Shown: positions 25,276 to 35,145 of the stretch, in pieces
Position numbering within the stretch: position 1 is the stretch's first letter
Layout of the letters: each line of letters opens with the position of its first letter
Made by a program: the position numbers and the translations under genes
Assembly (NCBI RefSeq): GCF_014207955.1
Contig: NZ_JACHLK010000002.1
Span: 124,001-188,000, forward strand
Source: Acidovorax soli
GTDB lineage: Bacteria; Pseudomonadota; Gammaproteobacteria; Burkholderiales; Burkholderiaceae_C
DNA: 64,000 nt
Direction: 5' to 3'
The notes under the pieces: model-generated
What the model saw: the letters and a program-made list of their open reading frames with translations, nothing else
What the model was told of the DNA's origin: nothing
Database searches by the model: none

Positions 25276-26289
25276 ATGCAAAACGCCGCCCACCAGGTCT
25301 GGTTCCTGGTTTTCGATCAGTTCCAGCTCTTGGACGTGAGCGGGCCGCTGCAGGTCTTTGCCACGGCCAATGACGAACTGCGGCTGGCCGGCCGCGCGCC
25401 GGTGTACGAGACCGGGGTCTACGGCCTGTCGGGCGGTGCCGTGCGCAGTTCGAGCGGGGTGGACCTGGTGGCGCGGGCGCTGCCACAGCGCCTGGCGCGT
25501 GGTGTGCAGACGGTGGTGGTGCCTGGGGGGCCTGGGGTGTTCATGCCTGCGGCCGCAGGCCGCGCGGCGCATGACACCCCGGTGGCGCATGCCCTGGCGC
25601 AGTGGTTGCGCCGCGCCTCACCGCGCATCGAGCGGCTGGCGTCGGTCTGCACCGGCGCCTTTGTGCTGGCGCACACCGGGGTGCTCGACGGCGCCGGTGC
25701 CGTGACCCATTGGGCGGCCTGCGATCACCTGGCATCGGGGTTTCCGGCCATTGCCGTGCAGCCCGATGCCATCTACTTCCGCCATGGACGGGTATGGACC
25801 TCGGCCGGGGTCACGGCCGGCATCGACATGGCCCTGGGCATGGTCGAGGCCGACCTGGGCCGGGACATCGTGATGGCCGTGGCCAAGAAGCTGGTGGTGT
25901 TCTACAAGCGCCCGGGCGGGCAGTCGCAGTTCAGCAGCGCGCTGCTGGAGCAGACCGCCGGCGACGAGCGCATCACCCGCCTGCATGCCTGGATCGCCGA
26001 GCACTTGCGCTCGGACCTGAGCGTGGCGCGCATGGCCGACCAGGTGGGCATGAGCCTGCGCACCTTTGCGCGCTTCTACACCGCCCACACGGGCACCACG
26101 CCCGCCCATGCCGTGGAGCGCATCCGCCTGGAGAAGGCCTGCCGCCTGATCGAGGAGCACCGGCACAGCAACAAAGCCATTGCAGTGCAGTGCGGCTTCA
26201 ACTCCGAGGAGGTGATGCGGCGCATGTTCATGCGCCACCTGAATGTGTCGCCCAAAGGCTACCGCGAGCGGTTTGCGGCTGCGGACTGA
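25276..26289 (+). CDS. GlxA-family AraC-type transcriptional regulator
   Basis: A 337-residue regulator with an N-terminal DJ-1/PfpI-like sensory domain (about 1-200; LVFDQFQLLDVSGPLQVF, VPGGPGVF, SVCTGAFVLAHTGVL) and a C-terminal AraC helix-turn-helix (RMADQVGMSLRTFARFY and IAVQCGFNSEEVMRRMF). The start at ATG 25276 replaces a longer frame that extends into the divergent gene. Its closest logical targets are the divergent DJ-1 gene and the Bug protein behind it. The regulator may sense the same kind of small molecule as the enzyme. Confidence 0.9.
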   Translation: MQNAAHQVWFLVFDQFQLLDVSGPLQVFATANDELRLAGRAPVYETGVYGLSGGAVRSSSGVDLVARALPQRLARGVQTVVVPGGPGVFMPAAAGRAAHDTPVAHALAQWLRRASPRIERLASVCTGAFVLAHTGVLDGAGAVTHWAACDHLASGFPAIAVQPDAIYFRHGRVWTSAGVTAGIDMALGMVEADLGRDIVMAVAKKLVVFYKRPGGQSQFSSALLEQTAGDERITRLHAWIAEHLRSDLSVARMADQVGMSLRTFARFYTAHTGTTPAHAVERIRLEKACRLIEEHRHSNKAIAVQCGFNSEEVMRRMFMRHLNVSPKGYRERFAAAD

Positions 26290-26301
26290 TGTGAACCGGG
26301 C

Positions 26302-26327
26302 AAAAAAATGCCGCCTCTAGGGGCGGC
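26302..26327 (-). terminator. Intrinsic terminator for the YjfB-like gene
   Basis: On the minus strand the inverted repeat GCCGCC/GGCGGC (26310-26327, 6-base loop) is followed by one A and seven T (26302-26308). It lies 46 bases past the stop of the small minus-strand gene. On the plus strand there is no T run, so it does not serve the GlxA-type gene. Confidence 0.8.
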
Positions 26328-26372
26328 TTGTGAGGGGCTTACCTTGGAGAAATGGGGGCGGCATGCCTGCCT

Positions 26373-26576
26373 TCAGGCAAACGTATTGACCTGGGTGCCC
26401 AGCGTGCCCGAAGTGGCCAGCGGAGGCTGGGGCAGGGCCTGGAGCAGGGTGGCGGCCGAAGAAGCCTGGATGTCCAGTGCCTTCTTGAGCACGCGGACGT
26501 TGAGGGCATCGGAGGTTTCGCGGCTGGCCAGGGCCGTGGCGGTGTTGACGATGCTGTTGGTGAGGGCGACATCCAT
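26373..26576 (-). CDS. YjfB-family small protein (putative motility protein)
   Basis: A 67-residue protein starting MDVALTNSIVNTATAL, with the family core VLKKALDIQASSAATLLQALPQP and a C-terminal VNTFA. This matches the short YjfB family (Pfam 'putative motility protein'), whose role is not established. GGAGAA lies 9 bases before the ATG, and a terminator follows at 26302-26327, so it is a complete single-gene unit. An upstream in-frame extension to 26687 is not supported. Confidence 0.85.
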   Translation of the reverse strand: MDVALTNSIVNTATALASRETSDALNVRVLKKALDIQASSAATLLQALPQPPLATSGTLGTQVNTFA

Positions 26577-26693
26577 AGGGGTTCTCCGGTACTTCTCTCG
26601 CTTATCGGCATTCTGCGCCTGAAATGAAGGAAGTTTGTCAACTGTTACATCCTGCCGTGGCTGAAACGCCCTCTCCGCCTTGCGCAAGCCCCA

Positions 26694-28109
26694 TTACTCC
26701 AGGGCCGCCACCCCAATGGGCTGGCAGGCAGCCAGGTCGGATTCGCCCACCTCGGGCAGGTGCCGGGCCGCATTGCGCAGGGCCGTGCGCAGGCCCTCTT
26801 CCAGCACCGGGTGGTAGATGGGCATGCCAAGCAACTGGTGCACGGTAAGCTTTTGCGTGATGGCCAGCGCCAGCAGGTGGGCCAGGTGCTCCCCGTCCGG
26901 CGCGCACATCTCGGCGCCCAGCAGGCGGGCACTGCCCTTGTCCGCATAGACGCACAGGCGGCCATGGTTGCGCAAGGCGGCGCGGGCGCGCCCATGGCGC
27001 TCGAACTCGACGGCACCCACCACGGTGTGGGCCGGGTCGAGGCGGTCGAAGGGCGTGCCCACCACGGCCACGTTGGGGTCTGAGAACACGATGGACAGGC
27101 GCGTGCGGCGCGCAAAGCGCGTGGGTTCGGCCGCCAGCGCGTTCATGCCGGCGATGTGGCCCTCGTCTGCCCCCTCGTGCAGCAGCGGGGCATGGCCATT
27201 GGCATCGCCGGCCAGGAACACGCGCAGCCTGCCGATCTGCTGGGTCTGCGGGTCCACCTGGGGCATGCCGCGCTCGTCCAGCGGTTCGCCCAGGGTTTCG
27301 AGGCCAAGGTGCTCGATGTTGGGCGTGCGGCCCATCGCGGCGATCACCTGGTCCACCACCACGCGGTTGGCACCGCTGCGCACCTCGATGCCGCCGGCCA
27401 CCTCGCGCAGTTCGGCCTTGGCGTGGGTGTGCAGAACCATCTCTTTCCTGAGCAGGGCGCCCAGTTCGGCATTCAGGGTGGGGTCGCTCAGCCCGCCCAG
27501 CGCATGGCCGGTGGTGAAGGCGGCCACCTCCAGCCCCAGTCGGGCAAGGGCCTGCGACAGTTCCACGCCGATGGCGCCCATGCCGATCACGGCCACGCGC
27601 GGGCCCAGGTTTTCCTGCTCGAACAGGGTGTCGGTGGTCAGGATGTGGTCGCCAAAGGCCAGCCACTCCTCGGGCACCACGGGCCGCGAGCCGGGGGCCA
27701 GGATGATGCTGTCGGCGTGGTAGCGCACGCCGTCCACGTCCACGGTGTTCGCATCGAGCAGCACGGCGCGGCCCGACAGGCTGGCCTCGCCCAGGTCCTC
27801 GGTGGCCCGCAGGGCACCGGCCACAAAGTCATCGCGCAGGGCCCGCACGCGCCGCAGCACGGCAGGGAGATCGGCCTTGAGGTCGGCGCCCCCGCGGATG
27901 CCGAATTCCCCGAATGCCAGCCGCCGGTGGAAGGCATTGGCCGCCTCGATCAAGGTCTTGGAGGGCATGCAGCCCACGCGGGCACAGGTGGTGCCCCAGG
28001 GCCCCTCGTTGACGATCAGGTAGCGCTCCGTGCGCTTGCGCACCTCGCGCAGGGCCGCCAGGCCGGCCGTGCCTGCGCCAATGATGATGGTGTCGAGGGG
28101 CTGGCCCAT
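26694..28109 (-). CDS. Dihydrolipoyl dehydrogenase-like flavoprotein disulfide reductase
   Basis: A 471-residue class I pyridine nucleotide-disulfide oxidoreductase. FAD-binding IIIGAGTAGLAAL is at the N-terminus. The redox-active pair is in WGTTCARVGCMPSK (CxxxxC), NAD(P)H-binding VAVIGMGAIGVELSQAL is in the middle, and FLAGDANGHAPLLHEG is the second FAD motif. The C-terminal active-site His-Glu pair reads YHPVLEEG rather than the usual HPTLSE. It stands alone, with no E1/E2 2-oxoacid dehydrogenase genes, and diverges from complex-bound Lpd. It may be a free diaphorase or other disulfide reductase. Confidence 0.85.
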   Translation of the reverse strand: MGQPLDTIIIGAGTAGLAALREVRKRTERYLIVNEGPWGTTCARVGCMPSKTLIEAANAFHRRLAFGEFGIRGGADLKADLPAVLRRVRALRDDFVAGALRATEDLGEASLSGRAVLLDANTVDVDGVRYHADSIILAPGSRPVVPEEWLAFGDHILTTDTLFEQENLGPRVAVIGMGAIGVELSQALARLGLEVAAFTTGHALGGLSDPTLNAELGALLRKEMVLHTHAKAELREVAGGIEVRSGANRVVVDQVIAAMGRTPNIEHLGLETLGEPLDERGMPQVDPQTQQIGRLRVFLAGDANGHAPLLHEGADEGHIAGMNALAAEPTRFARRTRLSIVFSDPNVAVVGTPFDRLDPAHTVVGAVEFERHGRARAALRNHGRLCVYADKGSARLLGAEMCAPDGEHLAHLLALAITQKLTVHQLLGMPIYHPVLEEGLRTALRNAARHLPEVGESDLAACQPIGVAALE

Positions 28110-28199
28110 GGATTGCGTCTCCCGAGTGGCGTGGAGCCGCCAGTGTGCAGGGCATGGGGCCGCCCGCGTGTAGGCGGGTTGCCCAAGGTGCGCCGCTTT

Positions 28200-28790
28200 T
28201 CAGCCTGCGTCCATCCAGCCCACCCGCCCCTGGCCCTGGTCGTTGATGCGTTGCACGAAGCCCGCCGACTGCGCCTCTGGCAACCGGATCTGCAGGGTCA
28301 CGAGCGAGCCGTGCTGCACGTCCAGCAGGTCGGCGCCGGCCGCCTCCACCTCGCGGCGCAGCAGGCCTTCGAGGGCGTAGGGTACGGCGCATTGCAGCGT
28401 GGCCATGCGTTGCAGTGTGACCTTGGGCGCGGTGAGCAGGGCCTGGGCGATGGCGTCGGTATAAGCCCGCACCAGCCCGCCCGCGCCCAGCTTCACGCCA
28501 CCGAAGTAGCGCACCACGGTGGCCAGCACGCCTTCCAGATCCTGGTGGCGCAGCACGTCCAGCATGGGGCGGCCGGCCGTGCCGCTGGGCTCGCCATCGT
28601 CCACGGCAGCCGATTGGCCGCCCGCCAGCAGCGCCCAGCAGACATGGGCGGCGCCCGGGTGCTGCTTCCACAGCGCGTCCACCGCGGCCTGGGCGCTGGC
28701 CCGGTCGGCCATGGGCTGCACGCAGCCGATGAAGCGGCTTTTCTTGATGAGGAGCTCGCTGTGGGCGGGGGCGGCAAGGGTCTGTGGCAT
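28200..28790 (-). CDS. IMPACT/YigZ family protein
   Basis: A 196-residue protein with the family signature FIGCVQPMADRASAQ, DDGEPSGTAGRPML and YFGGVKLGAGGLVRAYT, followed by a C-terminal ferredoxin-like DUF1949 domain. Bacterial YigZ/YvyE is structurally related to eukaryotic IMPACT; its role is not settled, with translation-associated nucleic-acid binding proposed. Length is typical (about 195-205). Single-gene unit. Confidence 0.92.
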   Translation of the reverse strand: MPQTLAAPAHSELLIKKSRFIGCVQPMADRASAQAAVDALWKQHPGAAHVCWALLAGGQSAAVDDGEPSGTAGRPMLDVLRHQDLEGVLATVVRYFGGVKLGAGGLVRAYTDAIAQALLTAPKVTLQRMATLQCAVPYALEGLLRREVEAAGADLLDVQHGSLVTLQIRLPEAQSAGFVQRINDQGQGRVGWMDAG

Positions 28791-28873
28791 GGGGCGAGGA
28801 GCTTATCAGCGTTGCCGGGCCGCAAAGATGTGGTGCAAATGCGCCACTGGCAGGCCACCACAGGTGGCAGATA

Positions 28874-28889
28874 TGTGACGCCTGTCACA
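28874..28889. promoter_or_regulatory. CRP-type site 1 (candidate)
   Basis: TGTGA-N6-TCACA, a perfect palindrome matching the core of CRP/Vfr-class sites. It lies about 117 bases upstream of a putative -10 element before the small gene at 29031. Confidence 0.5.
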
Positions 28890-28924
28890 GCCACGGGCCC
28901 GCTGGTCGGTTGCGGGCCTGGAAG

Positions 28925-28940
28925 TGTGCGTTCTGTCACA
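28925..28940. promoter_or_regulatory. CRP-type site 2 (candidate)
   Basis: TGTGC-N6-TCACA, one base from perfect, 51 bases (about five helical turns) after site 1. A TATTCT at 28987-28992 with CTTGA about 16 bases before it could be the promoter, placing this site near -66, a class I spacing. The rest of 28791-29030 shows no coding potential. Confidence 0.45.
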
Positions 28941-29030
28941 AGCTCCGACGCGGTGCGTTCCTACACTTGAGCCCATAGCCGATGACTATTCTCGGCAAAC
29001 AAGCACACCGACGCACCCAAGGAACCCGCC

Positions 29031-29252
29031 ATGTTCGCACTGCCATTGACCGCCTCCCTCCCCAGCACGCTGGCCAGCCACGTGTTCGGCCGCTTCGCCG
29101 CATCCTCGGCGCCATCGTCCATGGCGCGCATGGCCATGCCCGCTCCTGCTGCTGCTGCCAGCACGCTGCGCGCCGATGTGGCCGCCGATTTCGAGGACGA
29201 AGAGGAAGAGTTCGACCTGGCCCAGCGCGTGCGTGAAGTGGGCGAGTGGTAA
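29031..29252 (+). CDS. Small protein with acidic C-terminal cluster, unknown
   Basis: A 73-residue frame with an AAGGAA ribosome site 9 bases before the ATG. The N-terminal half is Ala/Ser/Met-rich; the C-terminal part has a strong acidic run (DFEDEEEEFDLAQRVREVGEW). There is no recognisable domain. Support for it being real comes from the ribosome site, the two CRP-like sites and promoter-like elements upstream, and the lack of any competing frame. It ends 6 bases before the convergent GNAT gene. Confidence 0.45.
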   Translation: MFALPLTASLPSTLASHVFGRFAASSAPSSMARMAMPAPAAAASTLRADVAADFEDEEEEFDLAQRVREVGEW

Positions 29253-29258
29253 GACCGC

Positions 29259-29798
29259 CTACCGGTGCTCGGGCATGGGCGGCGTGACCGCGCGCGCCAT
29301 GAGCACGCTGGTGTAGTTGGTGAGCGGCCTCCAGTCGCATTCGCCGACCACCCGGTAACCCCAGGATTCGTACATCGCAATCAGCGCATGGGCCGGTTGG
29401 GCCGTGTCCAGTGCCAGGGTGGCGGCCCCGGCACTGCGCGCCCTGTCCAGCAGCTCCGTGTGCAGCAGTTTCCCCAAGCCCTGTCCCTTGAACCAGGGCG
29501 CCACGCAGAACTGCGTGATGGACCACACCGAGCTGTCGCGGTACAGCGCCACTTTCGAGTCCGGCTGCGGCCCGCGCAGGGTGGCCGTGGCGGCATAGTC
29601 TCCCTCTATCTCCACCACCAGCGCCAGGCCCGAGGCCAGGCGCTTGGCCGTGTCCTCCACCGTCTGGTGCGTGGCCCAGTAGCGCAGGCCTTTGCTGGCG
29701 TGCGGGGCGTAGGCGGCGTGGATCAGCGCGGTCAGCCGCTCCAGGTCGTCGTGCGGCGCGAGCGGGCGGATGTGGGGGGCGGGCAGGGCAGGGGTCAT
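29259..29798 (-). CDS. GNAT-family N-acetyltransferase
   Basis: A 179-residue acetyltransferase. The acetyl-CoA loop is in FCVAPWFKGQGLGKLLHTELLDRA (Q/RxxGxG/A form), preceded by strand SVWSITQF and followed by LALDTAQPAHALIAMYESWGYRVVGE, the typical C-terminal motif B. Substrate unknown. It follows the MarR-GNAT fusion gene on the same strand after 30 bases, so the two acetyltransferases may be co-transcribed. Confidence 0.87.
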   Translation of the reverse strand: MTPALPAPHIRPLAPHDDLERLTALIHAAYAPHASKGLRYWATHQTVEDTAKRLASGLALVVEIEGDYAATATLRGPQPDSKVALYRDSSVWSITQFCVAPWFKGQGLGKLLHTELLDRARSAGAATLALDTAQPAHALIAMYESWGYRVVGECDWRPLTNYTSVLMARAVTPPMPEHR

Positions 29799-29828
29799 GG
29801 CATTGCTGCCGCCGGGGGGGCGGCGGCC

Positions 29829-30770
29829 TCAGAGTTTGAGCGACCAGGTTTCCGAGACCAATTGTTGCCCGAAGTCCTCGTACGGTTCCGACTTGTCCAG
29901 CACAAATCCCCGTTTGGCGTAGATCGAACGCGCGGTGGTCAGGCAGCTGTTGGTCCACAGCACCATTTTTTTGTAACCTTTGGCACGCGCGAATGCGATG
30001 CATTCGTCGGTGAGCCGCGCGCCCAGGCCCATGCCGCGGGCCTTGGGCGACAGGATCAGCATGCGCAGCTTGGCCGTGGTGGCCGACTTGCGCACCACGA
30101 AGATCGCGCCCACGCGCTCGCCGTCGAGCTCGGCGATCCAGCACTTTTCCCATTCGGGCTGGAACTTGCGCACAAACTGCGCCGCGATGTCGGCCACCAG
30201 GGCCTCGAAGCGCATGTCCCAGCCGTATTCGCGGGCATAGATCTCGCCGTGCTGCTGCACCACCCAGCCGATGTCCCCGGGCATGGGGTCGCGCAGCACG
30301 GCAACGCGCGGGGCAGCCCCGGGGGCGGCGGGCTGCAGCAGGGCCTCGATGCGCTCCATGGCTTGCACCAGTTCCGCCTGGCGGGGGGCGGGCAAGGGGG
30401 CGAGCAGGGCCGCCGCCTCGTCGCGCGAGCGCTGCTGCAGCGGGGCGAAGGCTTCGTGGCCGGCCGGCGTCAGCGTGAGCACGCTTTGGCGCGCATCCTT
30501 GGCGCTGGGCGAGCGGCTGATCCACCCGGCGTTCTCGAAGCGGCGCAGGATGCGGCTCAGGTAGCCTCCGTCCAGCCCCAGCTCGCGCGCCAGCTCGCTG
30601 GCCACCAGGTCCTGGCGGTGCGCCAGTTCGTAGAGCACACGCACGTCGGTCAGCGAGAGATCGCTGCCCAGATAGGGGTCCAGCACACCGATGCGGCGTG
30701 TGAAGAAGCGGTTGAAACGGCGCACGGCCTTGATGGCGTCTGCGGGGGCATTGGCGAGGGGTTGATCCAT
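29829..30770 (-). CDS. MarR-type regulator fused to GNAT acetyltransferase
   Basis: A 313-residue fusion. Residues about 15-150 are a MarR winged helix (LSLTDVRVLYELAHRQDLVASELARELGLDGGYLSRILRRFENAGWISR, with the wing SAKDARQSVLTLTPAG). Residues about 155-313 are a GNAT domain (LRMLILSPKARGMGLGARLTDECIAFA, then CLTTARSIYAKRGFVL). Such fusions are widespread but poorly characterised. A perfect 12-bp inverted repeat begins 7 bases before the start codon and is the obvious autoregulatory operator. The gene is divergent from ygiQ. Confidence 0.92.
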   Translation of the reverse strand: MDQPLANAPADAIKAVRRFNRFFTRRIGVLDPYLGSDLSLTDVRVLYELAHRQDLVASELARELGLDGGYLSRILRRFENAGWISRSPSAKDARQSVLTLTPAGHEAFAPLQQRSRDEAAALLAPLPAPRQAELVQAMERIEALLQPAAPGAAPRVAVLRDPMPGDIGWVVQQHGEIYAREYGWDMRFEALVADIAAQFVRKFQPEWEKCWIAELDGERVGAIFVVRKSATTAKLRMLILSPKARGMGLGARLTDECIAFARAKGYKKMVLWTNSCLTTARSIYAKRGFVLDKSEPYEDFGQQLVSETWSLKL

Positions 30771-30776
30771 GATTTA

Positions 30777-30810
30777 TTGCCAAAGTCATGTAATTAATTG
30801 ACTTTGGCAA
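30777..30810. promoter_or_regulatory. Perfect inverted-repeat operator between MarR-GNAT and ygiQ
   Basis: TTGCCAAAGTCA (30777-30788) and its exact reverse complement TGACTTTGGCAA (30799-30810) flank a 10-base AT-rich centre. The repeat is 7 bases before the MarR-GNAT ATG and 133 bases before the ygiQ ATG. Binding by the MarR domain would block the regulator's own transcription. The palindrome is seen; the binding protein is inferred. Confidence 0.75.
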
Positions 30811-30942
30811 GTATATGCCCTTTGGCCCATGGCCGGGCAAAGGGTAGGGCAAACACAAGCAGGGCGACAAAAGAGGGCCGCCAACGTAAAATCGCGGGTT
30901 ATCCATAACGGCCTCGCCCATCCGAGGTCTCGCACCCCCCAC

Positions 30943-33336
<2,394 letters not shown>

Positions 33337-33351
33337 CCCACAACACTGATC

Positions 33352-34122
33352 ATGCCGCAGGAACGCATCCTCTACGCCGACACCGCTGCGTGGCGGGTGG
33401 AGCGGGTGGTCAGGCCTGCGGGGGTGGTCCATGCGGGCAGCACCGTCTACCAGGTGGCGACCCCGCGCTGGGTCTTCCCGGTGAGCGGGGTGTCCGAATT
33501 CCACATCGAGGGGCGGCAGGTGCTGCTCGACGGGCTGACCGTGGTGGCCTTGCCCACGGGGCTGCCCTACCGCGTCCATGAATGGCAGGCCACGGAGCGC
33601 AGCCACATGGTGGTCAGCATGCAGCCGGGCAGCACCCCGGCCAGCGGCCCCGGCCAGGCCCTCGCATGGAGCCTGTCGCCCCGGGCCCTCTGGCAGTTGC
33701 GCCTGCACTGGCGTGCGCTTGCGCAGGGGCGCGAGCAGACCGTCGGGCCCATGCCCGCGCCAGCTGCGCTGGGCGGCAGCTCAATGGCGCATGCGGCGGT
33801 GGCGCGGGCGCGGCGCTTCATGGCCACGCGCACGGCAGCAGCCGATGGCCTGCGCTGGTCGCTGCACGACGTGGCCGATGCCGCATGCTGCTCCTACTTC
33901 CATCTGGCGCGCCTGTTCCGTGCACATACTGGCCTGGGCCTGCATGCCTACCGCGAGCAACTGCGGCTGGCCGTGGCGCTGCAGCGCCTGGAGGAGGGCG
34001 AGGGGGATCTGGCCGCCCTGGCACACGACCTGGGCTACAGCAGCCAGAGCCACCTGGGCACTGCCTTGCGCCGCGAAGTCGGGGTGACGCCGGCGCAGGC
34101 CCGGCAGGCGCTGCGCGGCTGA
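33352..34122 (+). CDS. AraC-family transcriptional regulator
   Basis: A 256-residue regulator with a cupin-like N-terminal sensing domain (FPVSGVSEFHIEGRQVLLDGLTVVALP) and a C-terminal AraC domain. The first helix-turn-helix reads LHDVADAACCSYFHLARLFRAHTG and the second LAHDLGYSSQSHLGTALRREVGVTPAQAR. It begins 15 bases after ygiQ. The DMT transporter follows 63 bases later on the same strand and is a plausible target, but nothing in the sequence proves it. Confidence 0.87.
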   Translation: MPQERILYADTAAWRVERVVRPAGVVHAGSTVYQVATPRWVFPVSGVSEFHIEGRQVLLDGLTVVALPTGLPYRVHEWQATERSHMVVSMQPGSTPASGPGQALAWSLSPRALWQLRLHWRALAQGREQTVGPMPAPAALGGSSMAHAAVARARRFMATRTAAADGLRWSLHDVADAACCSYFHLARLFRAHTGLGLHAYREQLRLAVALQRLEEGEGDLAALAHDLGYSSQSHLGTALRREVGVTPAQARQALRG

Positions 34123-34185
34123 CCGCAACGGACCTGGGCAGGATTCTGATAGCCGGGTCGGGGGTGGCGCGCAGAGACTGCGGGC

Positions 34186-35145
34186 ATGCCTGCTGTCACT
34201 CCCTTTTTGCGCCGCTCGTCTTTCTTCCTGCCATCGCCCTGGATCGGCTGGCTGGCCGCGCTGGCTGCCGCGCTCATCGGCAGCGGCTGGCAGCTTGCCT
34301 CGCGCCACGGCGTCACCACCACGCTGGGGCCGGTCGAGCTGGCCGTGCTGCGCTATGCCATTCCCGCGCTGGTCCTGGCGCCGCTGTGGCTGCGGCGCAG
34401 CGGGTGGCCGGCTGGCCTGTCCCTGCTGCGCTGCGCGCTGCTGGTGCTGTGTGGCGGCCTGCCGTTCGGCCTGGTGGTGCTGGCGGGGGCGCAGTGGGCG
34501 CCAGCGGCGCACATGGGCATCTTCGTGGCGGGCAGCCTGCCGGTGTTCACGGCGCTGGGTGGCTGGCTGGCAGCCGGGGACAGACCGGCCCCTTCTCGGT
34601 TGCTGGGTCTGGCGCTGATCGTGGCCGGCATGGCGGTCTTTGGTGCTGCAGATTGGCGCACGGTGGAGGGCGCCTGGCGCGGCGACCTGCTGTTCCTGTT
34701 CGCGGCACTGTTGTGGGCGGTGTACACGCTGGCGTTTCGCGGCTGTGGTCTCACGCCCTGGCAGGGCGCCGCCGTGGTGAACCTGGGCTCGGCCCTGCTG
34801 TTGCTGCCCCTGGTGGCGGTGGCCGGGGCGCCGCGGCTGCTGTCGGCGCCCTGGGCTGACGTGGCCTGGCAGGCGCTGGGGCAGGGCGTGGTGGCCGGGC
34901 TGCTGGGCCTGGTGGTCTACAGCGTGGCCATTGCCCGGCTGGGTGCGGCACGCGCTGCCCTGTCTGCAGCGCTGGTGCCGCTGCTCACGGCTGCAGGCGG
35001 TGCCGGCCTGCTCGGGGAGCCGTTTTCGGGCGCCTGGCTTGCCGCCGTTTTGCTGGTGGTGCCCGGCCTCGTGCTGGGCAGTGGGGCCCTGGCTCAGCCT
35101 TTGCGCAGGCAGTCGGCCAGCGGTACGGGGCGCGAGAGCGCATAG
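34186..35145 (+). CDS. EamA/DMT-family transporter
   Basis: A 319-residue inner-membrane protein with ten hydrophobic helices in two EamA repeats (about 20-150 and 165-300). The N-terminal repeat carries GPVELAVLRYAIPALVLAPLWL and the second LLFLFAALLWAVYTLAFR, the usual positions for substrate-path residues. These transporters export amino acids or other metabolites; this one's cargo is unknown. The 3' end overlaps the convergent GGDEF/EAL gene by 52 bases. Confidence 0.9.
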   Translation: MPAVTPFLRRSSFFLPSPWIGWLAALAAALIGSGWQLASRHGVTTTLGPVELAVLRYAIPALVLAPLWLRRSGWPAGLSLLRCALLVLCGGLPFGLVVLAGAQWAPAAHMGIFVAGSLPVFTALGGWLAAGDRPAPSRLLGLALIVAGMAVFGAADWRTVEGAWRGDLLFLFAALLWAVYTLAFRGCGLTPWQGAAVVNLGSALLLLPLVAVAGAPRLLSAPWADVAWQALGQGVVAGLLGLVVYSVAIARLGAARAALSAALVPLLTAAGGAGLLGEPFSGAWLAAVLLVVPGLVLGSGALAQPLRRQSASGTGRESA

